Assembly (NCBI GenBank): GCA_963969285.1
Contig: OZ017738.1
Coordinates: 276,138,400 to 276,202,399, forward strand
Length of the DNA stretch: 64,000 nucleotides
DNA from: Odontomyia ornata
Taxonomy: Eukaryota > Arthropoda > Insecta > Diptera > Stratiomyidae
Direction: 5' to 3'
Shown here: positions 21,559-32,283 of the stretch, in pieces
Position numbering within the stretch: position 1 is the stretch's first letter
How the letters are laid out: each line of letters starts with the position of its first letter
Notes under the pieces: model-generated
Told to the model about the DNA's origin: nothing
Database searches by the model: none
Seen by the model: the letters and a program-made list of their open reading frames with translations, nothing else
Position numbers and translations under genes: made by a program

Positions 21559-22765
21559 ATGAAGACAACGGCGCTTCGCAATTTGATAGTCGGGCGGAGC
21601 CTCGCAACACCTGACAAAAATGGATACGTGCCGGTTAGAGTCCTAAATACCGCGGATTCCATCTCAAGCATCAAAATTGGGGATGTATTTGGGAGTTGCC
21701 AGCCTGTCTCCACCATAACATCATTGGAGAATGAACCAAAGCACAGCCAAAATCAAAGACTATCAGCCAGCAAAGCTCGCCAGTTCGTTTCAGCAATCAT
21801 CAAGCCAAACCAGCTATCGCCGGAACTCTACAACAAAGCCTCTCAGCTAGTCACAAGGTACTGCGACATTTTCTTCACGGGCCCCGATGATCAAGGGTGA
21901 ACGAGCACGGTGACTCACAGGATAGATACGCAGGGAGCCAAGCCGATTCGACAAGTACCAAGATGACTCCCTTTAGCAAAACAAGGAGAAGTTAGCCAAT
22001 TGATTCCGGACATGGAGAAACAAGGCGTCATTGAGCCTTTTGTTAGCCCGTGGGCTTCACCTTTCATCCCAGTGAAGAAAAAGGATGGAAGCACCCGCTT
22101 TTGCGTCTATCATAGGCAACTAAATGATGTCACGAAGAAAGATAGCTACCCGCTTCCACGAATCGACGACATTATGGACACTTTGGCCGACGCGAAATGG
22201 TTTTCCACCTTCGACCTTAAAAGCAGATATTGGCAGGTGGAAATCGACAAACGGAACCGAGAGAAAACCCCATTCTCGGTTGAAACCACGATAATGGCAA
22301 TTCACAGTCATGCCGTTTGGACTCTGCAAGGCTCCTGCTACGTTTGAACGCCTGATGGAGTATGTTCTGCGAGAGTTAAGCTGGAAGACTTGCCTGGTAT
22401 ACTTGGACGACATCATTGGCATTGGGAAAACATTCGAGGAGCATATGAGGAATTCGGAAGAGGTTTTCTCGAAACTGCGGCAAGCAAACCTGAAACCCAG
22501 CCCCGATAAATGCAACCTGTTTGCAGCTGAAGTTAAATATCAGCGAAAGGCGTGAAAATGGACCCTGAGAAAATAGGTGCTGTTAAAAGCTGGCAAACTC
22601 CAAGCAAAGAACGACAATTACGAAGTTTTCTGGGTTTGGCGACTTATTATCAAAGATTCGTCAAGGATTGCCAAATGCCTCCATCAGTTAACTGAGAAGA
22701 ATTGTCCGTACGTGTGGACTGAACAATGTCAGGCAGCCTTTGAACTGCTGAAGGAGAAGCTGTGT
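21559..22765 (+). pseudogene. Element B reverse transcriptase
   Basis: After a protease-RT linker (21559-21900, ending in a TGA at about 21898), the RT reads VIEPFVSPWASPFIPVKKKD, TRFCVYHRQLND, YPLPRIDDIMDTLADAKWFS and TFDLKSRYWQVEID. A frame slip near 22295 (in the TGLWQF region seen intact in C) is followed by MPFGLCKAPATFERLMEYVL and the active-site motif YLDDIIGIG. Thumb sequence (LRSFLGLATYYQRFVKD equivalent) is split again near 22555-22640. This is a Ty3/Gypsy RT with two visible frameshifts. Confidence 0.85.
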
Positions 22766-22773
22766 AAATCACC

Positions 22774-23180
22774 ATGCTGGCGTATCCAAAACCTGGGGAA
22801 ACCTTCGTCGTTGATACCGACGCGAGCAATAGTGGGGTTGGAGCCATACTTTCACAGCAGGTTGGTGGCGAAAAAAAGGTCCTTTCACCCTACAGCCAGG
22901 TTCTTTCGAAAAGCGAAAGGAACTATTGCGTGACCAGGAATGAACTGCTGGCCATAGTTGAAGCTACCAAACAGTTCCACAAATATCTGTATGGACAGAA
23001 ATTTGGCCTGCGAATGGACCACATGTCGCTGAGATGGCTGCTGAACTTCGAGAACTCCGAAGGACAAGTCGCTAGGTGGATCAAACGGCTGCAGTCCTAC
23101 GACTACGAGATAATTCATCGGAAAGGAGGTATCCATGGAAATGGTGATGCCTTATTTCGCCGCCCTTGCGCAACGAATTG
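22774..23180 (+). pseudogene. Element B RNase H
   Basis: The frame reads FVVDTDASNSGVGAILSQQ (catalytic D), VLSPYSQVLSKSERNYCVTR, NELLAIVEATKQFHKYLYGQ and RMDHMSLRWLLNF. Within the domain the frame is uninterrupted, and it continues into the integrase linker (IIHRKGG...). RNase H removes the RNA strand during reverse transcription. Confidence 0.85.
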
Positions 23181-24120
23181 TAAGCATTGTCAGCGAGCTA
23201 AAGGCAAAGAATCAAGTGTGGAAACAAGGGCCATAAGGACTGAACCTGACGAAGGATGGTCACCAAATAGGATTCGGGATGCTCAGCTGGCTGATGAAGA
23301 TACTCGGGATCTACTGCTATGGAAAGAGACAACCGGAAGGCCAGAATGGAAGGATGTTTCAGCACGAGGAGCTGTTTTGAAAAGCTATTGGGCTCAGCGA
23401 AATTCCCTTCGGGAAGAAGGTAGCGTGCTCAAGCGAAAATGGGAAACCGCACACGGCAGCTCCTATATAATGCAAATAGTCCTTCCTAGAAGCCACGTCC
23501 AAGAATTCGTACAAGAAATGCCCGAAGGAGCATCAGGTGGCCACCTTGGCGTAAATAAAACCCTAGCGAAATCGCGAGAAAGATTCTGTTGGCTTGACGC
23601 TCGAGAAGATGTGGAAGACTGGTGCCGTAAATGCATGAGATGTGCCTCCGTCAAAGGCCCAAAATGAAGGCTTGGAGGGCAAATGCTAGCGTATAACGTA
23701 GGCGTGCCTTTTGTGAGAATCGCACTGGTCGTGGTTGATTACCTCAGCAAATGACCCGAGGTCTACCCAATTCCCAATCAGGAAGCAACTACTGTGGCCG
23801 AACATATCGTGTTACAGTGGGTTGATAGATACGGCGTACCTCACGAGCTTCATTCAGACAAAGGACAGAGCCTTGAGTCCTAAGTTTTCAGCGAAATGTG
23901 CGAGTTGTACGGAATACGAAAAATAAGGACAACATCACTTCACCCCCAATCTGATGTAATGGTTGAACGATTCAATGACACGCTCAACAAACATTTGGCA
24001 AAAATGGTGGACGAAAACCAGACGGACTGGGATCGACACATCCCGCTGTTCTTGATGGCATATCGGACCACAGAACATGCATCAACGAATGAAGCACCGG
24101 CAAAGGAAACAACGACAACA
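23181..24120 (+). pseudogene. Element B integrase, broken
   Basis: The linker (LADEDTRDLLLWKE) is followed by the zinc domain (ASGGHLGVNKTLAKSRERF, CRKCMRCASVKGPK) in a frame that ends with TGA at about 23665. The catalytic core is shorter than in C: a deletion removes part of the first β-strands (around 23705-23735). The rest is spread over two frames, with HPQSDVMVERFNDTLNKHL (E) at 23940-24000. It breaks into the LTR at 24123 without a proper C-terminal domain. Confidence 0.78.
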
Positions 24121-24122
24121 AT

Positions 24123-24683
24123 TGTTGCAAGCATCATCATAGTGCAAACCTAAAGGTCATTATCTTTCTAGACGTCACTGCAAAAGATTATGTCGTAAAC
24201 AATACAAAGCCACATGACGGTCTAATGACGGTCGAGTAAAGGGTCGCCGACACAAACAACAAAGCGAAGCTTCTACTAGACATCGTAATGAATGGTCCAG
24301 GCTGAACGAGATTTTTCCATAAGTAAAGACTTTACTAAATAAGCGCTAGAGCGGCAGCGAAGAGGGTCATTGAGTGATTCATAAGCGATAAGCGCGAAAC
24401 GGGTGTAGTGACAATTCATTTCATTGACCGTTCGTTGATGCAGAATCCGTTAAGCGAAAGTAAAAAAGTGATCATTCGCGGCAAAGTGCAAGCTCGTTAA
24501 CTGAATATTGAGATTGAATTCAAGTGCGTGATATAAGTACATAGTGTAAAAGTGTTTGATAAGTTATACTTAGAAATAGTTTAATTTAATCTCGCGAATA
24601 AAGTTTTAATTTAAGATAAAACGTTGAGTGTTTCTTTCGCAAGGACGTGGGAAAAAGGAATGCGCACCTCCAAAAGCGCAACA
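24123..24683 (+). repeat. Element B 3' LTR
   Basis: It begins TGTTGC and ends GCAACA (perfect 6-bp inverted ends), 561 bases. It contains AATAAA at 24597-24602. No purine tract directly precedes it, because the integrase end seems to have been deleted up to the LTR. The LINE relic begins immediately after it. Confidence 0.75.
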
Positions 24684-24689
24684 ATATAA

Positions 24690-25950
24690 TCCTGTTTCCG
24701 TTTGTATCCGGTGTCGTACTATCAGTTTCGACACCAGCCCTATCGAGAAGATTTATCTCACCACTAGTAACTTCTAGATTCGATACCTTCACTCGAGACT
24801 TCTTACGAAATATGCTATTCACTTTCGTGAAAACGCCATCTGGGTCTTGTGGGCTAATACCCCTCAATTTTTCCGCCCATTGATTGCTGACCTCACTCCT
24901 TAAGTATGAACGGATTAATTCCGGACATTCTTCAGGGGTCATTTCAACAAAGCCAATTAGGGATGATTGTAGTCCAAAAATTGCCGACGCGTGTGAGGAG
25001 AAGGCTTTTTGATATTTTCTACCTTGTGATGGTTGGTGTTTCATACCGTTCCACATTGTTTCGATGTTTAATCTTGGGAACTACTTTTTCCATCGTTTCT
25101 AACGTCAACTTCTTTAACTTCGCCAATAGAGAAATATTTCATCATTAGTTAGATTCCTGGCATTAGGAACCATTGAGCAAGAGTTGCCATCATCAGAAGG
25201 AGGACATCGCTTCTGGTACTCTCGATTAGACATCTTTTGAAACTTTCCCCAGTCTGTTTTTTTTTAAATTTAACCGATAATTTTAACGTTCAACTGGCAT
25301 TATGGTCGCTATCGTAACGAAGCACCTGCAGTTTCCGTTGGGGACTATTAAAGCTGAATTCAAGTCTTGCGTCAGCAATGCAGAAGTCCAAATATCCGGC
25401 CCATATAGATTGCACATGTATTCAATTTGGTTCTCTGTTATCCACGATTTCAAGAATACACCTCTGGGATTATTGGTGGCATTCAGCCATGATGCATGCT
25501 TTGCGTCCAGGTTACTAGCAAGAATTTAATAAGTATGCAACTTGTTCAATTCGAGTATTCCAAACTAGGAATTGAGCTCCTCCTTGAACTTGAGAACATT
25601 TCGGCCAGTTGCATAAGCAGAGATAACGAAGAAGTTATCCCCACCTGTCAGTGAGATTTTGATAACGGGCACTTCAAGAAACTCAAAATTTTTGAATTGG
25701 ACTTTATCAATATTTTGGATGCAACAGGGTTTTCTCTCCAATATCTCGGTGCCACCTCTCCCATCACCTATAACCCTATCGTTTCTTACGAATTCAAAAT
25801 CCTTGAATGTCATATAGTGCAATGGTTTCAGTAAGAAGCATGATGTCAGGCATTTGCTTGACGGGGAATTCCAAGAGACAATCACGTCGATGTAGACTCA
25901 GAATGGAGTTGACGTTGATCGAGATGATACGAATCCTATCCATGGGAATG
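24690..25950 (-). pseudogene. LINE D ORF2: endonuclease part (Jockey/I-like)
   Basis: Reading downward from about 25950, MDRIRIISINVNSILSLHRR and MPDIMLLTET are the start of an AP-like endonuclease of non-LTR elements. A frame change follows, then RNDRVIGDGRGGTEIL and VPVIKISLTGGDNFFVISAY (25885-25565). Later pieces in other frames resemble the DLN...W...NPRG endonuclease core and the start of the linker to RT (25056-24690). No RT domain remains: the element is cut off at the element B LTR. The DNA-nicking catalytic residues cannot all be read in one frame. Confidence 0.68.
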
Positions 25951-26294
25951 TGACTGGATGACAACTTATTTTGAGGCATTTGGAAGACCTTAATGCTGAA
26001 AGACAAAGTTAATTTTAGAATCCTGTCTATCGATTCTCTCCGATAAACAATTTGATTGCTGATAAATTTTAAGAAGCAGCTCATTATTGCCACTTCATTA
26101 TTTATTTTATTTACATTGTCTGCTGGTCCTCGAGCAGCAAATGCAAATGACATCCCGGGCTTGACGAAGTTGGTAGGTATCATACTGTGGTGTACTTGGC
26201 TTTGTTTTGGAGTAAATTTTACCTTTGCATCTTGATACCGGGGCATCTTCGATATGATTCCGGATGACCAAAGATACCGCTGTTCAAACAATAT
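25951..26294 (-). pseudogene. LINE D ORF1 C-terminal part
   Basis: From the left edge of element C (26294) downward, the frame reads MPRYQDAKVKFTPKQSQVHH followed by NFVKPGMSFAFAARG. This is the segment that follows the zinc knuckles in Jockey-type ORF1 proteins. The knuckles themselves are on the far side of element C (48668-48937), which shows that C inserted inside this ORF1. ORF2 follows about 30 bases after ORF1 ends. Confidence 0.65.
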
Positions 26295-26862
26295 TGTTAC
26301 ATGCACGAATGATTCTGCGAGCTACTGTTGCAACTGTTTTCACAACCATTAAGAACCTCATGGTCAACAAAGTGAATTTACTCGAAACCACGAGAACCCA
26401 CCAAGCATGATCAACATCTGAAAGTGACGTCACTCCATTCATTAAGCTGCTCGAATATACCAGGTACCTCTCGGCAGAACATTCGCCAATGTACGAGAAA
26501 TGGGTTGAATAGGTAGAGACCTTATATAAAGGTGAGCTGAATGAATGAGGGGATCATTCATTCGAACCGCGATAGTAAAAACTGCGAAAGTGTGGAGCGA
26601 ATAGAAAAGCGATATTGATCGAGTAATAGGAAAGTGATTTTCGTTGATTGTGAAGTGATTTTAGAAGACAATTGCGATAGAAATTTATGCACAAGTGAAA
26701 GTTTGACTTTTAATAGTGAAAATTAAAATTGTGAAATAGTTAAATAAGTGATTGTGCATTTTTAAATAATTAAATAAACCCTTTTAATTTAATTTAAAAG
26801 ACATTGCGTTTTCACTTTCGTGGAACATTAAAATTATTGGCCGCGAGCCATAACACGCGACA
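26295..26862 (+). repeat. Element C 5' LTR
   Basis: It starts TGTTACATGC after ATAT and ends near CGCGACA, about 568 bases. It matches the 3' LTR at 48203-48667 over about 465 bases with a few percent mismatch. It carries a TATA box and AATAAA (26773-26778). Confidence 0.85.
26523..26530 (+). promoter_or_regulatory. TATA box of element C LTR
   Basis: TATATAAA in the context gaccttatataaagg, about 230 bases into the LTR. The same box is conserved in the 3' LTR at 48431-48438. It is positioned to drive element transcription from U3. Confidence 0.7.
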
Positions 26863-26863
26863 G

Positions 26864-26881
26864 TGGTGTCGAGAAGTGCGA
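26864..26881 (+). other. Element C primer-binding site
   Basis: TGGTGTCGAGAAGTGCGA begins one base after the LTR end, at the same place as the tRNA-Leu-type site in element B (TGGTGTCAGAAGTGGGA). It differs at a few bases, so the exact tRNA is uncertain. Confidence 0.6.
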
Positions 26882-27018
26882 AAGAAAACTTTGAAACTGA
26901 AAACTTTTAAACATTTTTAAAGTGCACAATAGTGAAATGTAAAGTGGAAACTGATGGGGAAAAAAAATAAAAGCCGAAATAATAAAAATGCCGCGAAGCT
27001 AACATCAATGAATTTACC

Positions 27019-28231
27019 ATGGTGGGTGAGCCCTCAGAGGCGGAAAAAGGCGCAGAAGGTGGAGAAGCAGAAACACCAAAATCAAAGGAACCAGAAAATG
27101 CGGTGATACAAATGCTGATGCAGCAAGAGCAGTGGCAACAGTCATCCAATTTAACTGCGAAGCTCAATGAACAGTCATCCAGTTTAACTGCGAAGCTCAA
27201 TCAACAGTCATCCAATTTAACTGCAAAGCTCAACGAACAGTCATCCAATTTAACTGCGAAGCTAAGTGAACAGTCATCCAGTTTAGATAAACAATCAGCG
27301 AATCTGGACCAACAAGCGAACGTAATCAAGGTAGTGCAAAAACGGTCAATCGAGATAAAAGCGGAGCTCGGTCATCTGAACTACCAACAAATTAAATGCG
27401 TCGAGGAAAAAATTTACCAGGTCGAGGAGAAGGTCAGCCAGGTCGAGGAGAGAATCAATTATGAGATTAGCCAGGCCGAAGAGAGAATGAACCATGAGAT
27501 GGAAAAAATGAAAAAGGAATTGGAAGCAGCGAAGGCAGCAGTAACCAACTCACCAACCCCACTTATAACCGCAGTGCATAGCACATTTAGAAATGTGAAA
27601 GCACCAATATTCGATGGACAAATGGCCTGGAGTGTTTACAAAACACAGTTTGAAGCTGCCACAAGGGCAAATCACTGGTATGAGCAGGAACGAGCAACTG
27701 CACTAATTCTTGCTCTAAGAGGCCCAGCTGCCGAGCTTTTGCAAACTATCCCCGTTCAGTTACACTCTAACCCGGCTGCTATACTGAATATGCTCCAGAT
27801 GCGTTATGGAGGCGATCATCTGAAGCAGATTTATCGGGCACAGCTACGGCATCGGATGCAGAAGTCTGGCGAAACCTTACAGTAGCTAGCCCAAGCCATC
27901 GAGCGACTGGCACTTTTGGCTTACCCAACTTACGACCCAGAACATCGAGATGACGCAGCAACCGAAGCGTTCATTAGCGCAATAGGGAAACCGGAGTTGC
28001 AACAAGCTATGCGTTTAGCTCAAAAGCAAACAGTTAAGGATGCATTGGCTTATAGTCTGAACTTTGAGGCAGTGAAAAATGTGACTCGTACCACTGCCCG
28101 GGTTCGCAAGGTAGTGGCAGACGAGCGCAGGTATGAGCGCGTTGAAAACGATTGAGAGCTGCAAGTAAATGGCTCGCCTAGACGCTGGGATTGCGGGGAG
28201 AAGGGGCACCTGCAAAGAAACTGCAAGAAGT
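27019..28231 (+). pseudogene. Element C gag with 11-residue coiled-coil repeats
   Basis: The 288-codon frame begins MVGEPSEAEKGAEGGEAE. From about 27140 to 27300 it has tandem copies of the 11-residue unit NEQSSNLTAKL (33-bp DNA repeats), a hendecad coiled coil. A capsid-like region follows (MAWSVYKTQFEAATRANHW, then MRYGGDHLKQIYRAQLRHRM). A TAG at 27883-27885 interrupts it. The frame resumes with AYPTYDPEHRDDAAT and ends near 28230 with RWDCGEKGHLQRNC, a CCHC knuckle whose first cysteine is lost. Element B shows the same architecture. Gag would form the particle. Confidence 0.82.
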
Positions 28232-28374
28232 GAAGAAAACGGAGCCATCGTCGAGAATGGTGGAGATCCAGACCGTGTCAGGAGGCTAGAATAGAAGCCC
28301 ATCAAACTGAAAGGGCCAACTTCATCCAATGGACGTCGGCTAGGAGGATCGACATCCCCAGCACCACCATCACC

Positions 28375-28708
28375 GTGTCAAGACTACATCGTGGAGAAGC
28401 GGACGTATGCCTTCCGGGTCAAGTTGACGGAGAACATTGCACCATTACAAACGACACCAGTGCAACCCGATCGATTATCCGACCAGATCATGTGAGACAA
28501 CAACTACTTCACAAGGGCAGAATTTTCTCACTACGGACAGCTACGAGAGAAACTGCACCTGTCCATGGAGAGGTCAACCTCCAGATACTGTTGGGAGACC
28601 TTGCATTCCGACATAATTTTCTGGTCGCGAACATTATGCATGACTACATTCTCGGAATGGATTTTCTGTGACCACATGGAATCACGTTGGATTTGGGCAA
28701 ACGGGTAT
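28375..28708 (+). pseudogene. Element C protease, first part (interrupted by element E)
   Basis: The frame reads GQVDGEHCTITNDTSATRSI. The catalytic DTG is changed to DTS, which should abolish activity. It continues to the GMDFL block at about 28655-28670 and a TGA at 28669-28671. The remainder reads on to the BEL-2 insertion, whose target site GGTAT is 28704-28708, and resumes at 33449. Confidence 0.8.
28704..28708 (+). repeat. Target-site duplication of element E, left copy (GGTAT)
   Basis: GGTAT directly before the left LTR is repeated directly after the right LTR at 33444-33448. Five bases is normal for BEL/Pao integration. Confidence 0.85.
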
Positions 28709-29140
28709 TGTTCTGAAATGAAAGGTTCAAATGAAACAACCTTGAATGAGTTATTGATGCAGAATAATTTTATTTTCGCTATTTACAGTATTAATACAAT
28801 AATTTTACAATGGTTTTCGTTATTTTGCATTTGTGACTCTGTCAGCATTTTGATGTTGCAATGAACTTTGATGTGTCGTTCCACATAGAATTGCTGTACT
28901 TGCAGGGCATTGTTCCACCTGGAATTGCTGTTTCGTCATTTTCAGCTTTGGCTGTTGCATATTTATGGTTGAATTCGATGACTGCTGTAGTTCGTTGATC
29001 GGAACTATGTTTCTGGTGATTGGAGCGGATTTGGGCCGGTTGTTGACTGTTTAGGTTATTGATCGTGGTGATGCTTGTGTTTATGATGGTGTTGATGTGT
29101 ACGTGATGGTGTTGTACGATATTGATGTTGTTACCTTACA
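28709..29140 (-). repeat. Element E 3' LTR
   Basis: On the plus strand it reads TGTTCTGAAATG...ACCTTACA and matches 33011-33443 with few differences. The minus-strand sequence just inside it (GGCGGGCGGTAA) is the purine-rich plus-strand primer. Confidence 0.9.
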
Positions 29141-29149
29141 TTACCGCCC

Positions 29150-30890
29150 GCCATGAACCTTGCGAGGTTTTTAATCAGTAGATGTTCCAGACAGGTCGTA
29201 CCATGTTGTTGGTTGATGATTAGGTGTAAAGTTGATTTTTTTGCGATAACGTCGAATAAAGAACAAACAGATGGCTATTATCATCAAAGTAGTTATGACG
29301 GAAAGACTGATGCTTGTTCCGTGCTGTCAAATGGTTGACCAAGAAGTTGTTTGGTAGTCTTCAACAATAATTTGTTGTTGTTCGATATAAGCTCCGAATG
29401 ATTCCTCTGCTTTGATTATAGTTGGAGCCGAAAGGTTGGGAGTGGTTTGTAGACTTATGGTCTGGTTGACGTTAGGTTGGTGTGGAAGGATGTAGAAGGA
29501 GAGATTTCTCGTAGAGGCCATCCATGTAGCAGTAAACAGAGAGTTCTCAACTCTGAGGCTGCAATCTTGCGACAGCTCCACTATTCCTGTACCGTTAAGG
29601 ATGATATTTTGGCGATTACCTTGGCATACTGTCTGTCCAGGGGTCATGGCTGGTGTAGTATACATCCAAGAATTTGCATCGTATAGTTGTTTCCACACAA
29701 TATTGCGTGATTTGAAGATATGCACTGCACATCAATTCCTACCAAACACCTTATGTATTTCGTTGATTATGCAATTAGGTTTTAAATTGACGTCGTACAG
29801 TATGCTGATGTCCACGAGGTACTGATCGGCTATAGTTTTTGAAAGGTCGTCGGCAGGTGCTTCGAAATACTGCTGCAGGTTGTAATTTACGCCCAAGATC
29901 GTTGGCGGTATGTCAAAAGTTTGAAACGTATTGTTCCCAATGGTTTTTGGAACCGGTGTGGGCTTGATCAGGTCGTAAAGGCGTGTGTCTATGATTGGAA
30001 GAAATGCGAGTAAATTCAAGTTATTGTCATCGAAACTAATTTGAGTGGGCTCCATTGCCTGGTATGGAATCTGTACGTGGTCGGGAGGTATTGTTTGAGT
30101 GTGGCTGATGTCTTGAACGCTTGATCGTGACGAAAAGCTGGACAGTAAACTGGAATATTTATCGTAGACTTCATGCAAGTAATTTTCTGCTCGCTGATAA
30201 CGAGCCAAAATGTGGATGTTGATTTTGTTGTGATCAGTTGTCTTGTACCAACGGCTGAATTCATTGATATGGTCAAGACCTCTTTGGAGTTGCACTTGGA
30301 ACCGTCTCAATTGCGTGTTTATCCTTCCTGAAGTACTGTTTAGTGTCTTCGTTGCTTTGAGCATTAATTTAGTTTGGCTGACCATAGATCGGATGATTGG
30401 TTTTTAGTTGTCAGAAAGACTTTTGATGTCTTGGTAGATTTCATCACTTACCCCAAATACTGCTGTCAGAAGAGTTCCTAGTGCACCTCGCCGCTTTCTA
30501 CTGTGTAGTAACCTCAAGGTGGTCAATTTATGAGTGATCTCATTCTTGAATTCTTCCAAGTGTTTTGCAAATTCTGAGCATCCGATTTCGGTCGAAACAA
30601 GAGAACTGACTTGACACAGTCCACGAACTTTGATTACCGCGGCCTCTACATTAGTTTCATCGTACCTTAGGTTGTTCCAAGGTACTTGAAGCTTCATTTT
30701 AAGTGCTCCTCTATGGATTTGTGCTGTCCCAATATATTCAATGTAGAATCCGGTTGAAAGTTTAGTACAACTAACGTTACACTTTATTCGTGGAAGTGCA
30801 CAGCACATTACCAGCAAGGAAAATGGCAGTTTTGAAGCTAAACATGAGGTTTGTGGCTGCTTCGGGACGCCTTTTTCTGTTTCTGGTTTT
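29150..30890 (-). pseudogene. Element E env-like glycoprotein gene
   Basis: Read downward from about 30860: a hydrophobic signal-like stretch (LPFSLLVMCCAL), cysteine-containing ectodomain, and a basic SRKRRG site. The site is followed by GALGTLLTAVFGVSDE, the form of the cleavage site and fusion-peptide region in insect F-type Env proteins. Further on come DHINEFSRW..., a long ectodomain with C-x-GN motifs, and a membrane segment (SVITTLMIIAICLFF) with a short basic tail near 29260-29320. The parts at 31288-30404, 30385-29732 and 29725-29327 are all in one frame, interrupted by only a few stops, so this env is much better preserved than that of BEL-1. Confidence 0.75.
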
Positions 30891-31288
30891 GTTTTCTTTG
30901 CGTAGTTAGTTAGATATTCGGACCATGTATCTCCAATTGGTGCAAACTTGCTCCTCTTTCTTTTGTTGGTCTGTGTAGTTGCTAACAGTGTGCTTGCAAG
31001 AGGTAATTGCTTATGTTGTTCCGGTGGAGCATCAGGACTTGAGTTAGTCAACGGCAGTCGGCAGATTTTCGTAATAGGACGTCTAGTTATTCTACCGTGA
31101 ACCTTGACGGAGACAACACGTACCATACCATCAGGTCCAGGATGTACATCCATCACTCTTGCGTGTGGCCAGTGAGTTGACCGAAAACTATCAGCCTTCC
31201 AAGAACGAGGTCTACGACTCGAAGGTTGGGTCGAATGTTCACCCATTTTGGCCTTTCTTGAAGTCAGCTTAGATACTCGAGCTTCCAC
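30891..31288 (-). pseudogene. Element E DUF5641-like integrase tail
   Basis: The sequence SRKAKMGEHSTQ, then WPHARVMDVHPGPDGMVRVV, then HGRITRRPITKICRLPL is the C-terminal domain that follows BEL integrases. A frame change near 31280 separates it from the core. It merges into the env frame without a break. Confidence 0.72.
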
Positions 31289-32078
31289 CTATTCCAAACA
31301 TGTTTTCGAATTTGCTGGTTTCCCATTTACGGTCAATGTGCATATTTGATGAAATGGATGGGATTTCAAATAAATTGCATCCAGTTAGAAAGTGCCCTGG
31401 GGTAATGGCTGTACAATCTGCGGGGTCGTTGCTTACTTCGCAAAGAGGACGAGAATCGAGACATTCCTCTATCTGAGCTAGGAGAGTATATAATTCTTCG
31501 ATTGTAAGCAATTGTTCACCGATTGTCCGGATTAAGTGTCGTTTCATAGACTTCACTCCAGCTTTTCAGAGTCCACCAAAGTGTGAACTACCAGGAGAAA
31601 TGAATTTCCACTGGATTTCTTCATTCGCCAGGAACTCTACACAGTGTTTGGTAGCTTCTTTAAATGCTTCGTTCAACTGTTTTTCCCTGCCTAGAAAGTT
31701 AGTTCCAGAGTCGTTGTAAATAGTTTGGTATTTTCCTCTGCGAGCAATGAACCTTCGAATTGCTGCAACACATGCTGGTGTTGAAAGATCACTGACTGCT
31801 TCTAGGTGGAAGGCTTTGGTTGTGAAACAAACGAACACGGCTATATATGCTTTAGTCATTTCGGCTCCACGTCCACGACTCCATTCGATCGTTATCGGAC
31901 CGGCGTAATCTAGACCTGTCTGTGCGAATGGTTTTTCCATTTGAAACCTAGGTGGTGGCAGTTGTCCCATTACCTGGTTTCCTGCAGTCGATTTGAAGCA
32001 GGTGGGGCATTCGTGAAGTATGCTCTTGACGAAAGACTGTGCGTTCGTGATCTTATTGATGCTGTCAAAATTGAGCAT
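31269..32078 (-). pseudogene. Element E integrase core
   Basis: Downward from 32078: the zinc-domain remainder (HECPTCFKS), then GLDYAGPITI (first D), FVCFTTKAFHLEAVSDLST, IYNDSGTNFLG (second D) and SSHFGGL. A stop falls exactly where the conserved W should be, and the catalytic E position two residues later reads K (KAGVKSMKRHL). The same frame then continues with EECLDSRPL and ITPGHFLTG. With the stop and the lost catalytic acid, the enzyme is dead. Confidence 0.85.
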
Positions 32079-32283
32079 TTGATCCGTGATTAGGTTGGCT
32101 ATGTCCTTAGGACTCTCTTCCTTTTGTACGGGTAATGCGGGAGGACCTTTTTCTAAATGTTATGGTTTTCCTTTATACCCTTGTCTTGGTGGCACTGAAG
32201 ACTTTGAAATTCTTATGTCCTTGCAGCCAATAACGATCGTAAACTTCCGTTGGGTTAAACCTTCTTGGTACCAAGCTGTCCAG
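32079..32283 (-). other. Element E deletion junction
   Basis: About 200 bases lie between the integrase zinc-domain remnant and the tandem repeat block. Short coding scraps are possible, but no RT, protease or gag motif is visible. The missing 3-4 kb of gag-pol must have been lost here. Confidence 0.5.

Larger units (their letters stand above)
19360..24683 (+). mobile_element. Gypsy element B
   Basis: A plus-strand element with a truncated 5' LTR, tRNA-Leu-type primer site, gag, protease, RT, RNase H, integrase and a full-length 3' LTR. It is closely related in sequence and domain order to element C (26295-48667). Many stops and frameshifts show that it is inactive. Confidence 0.9.
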
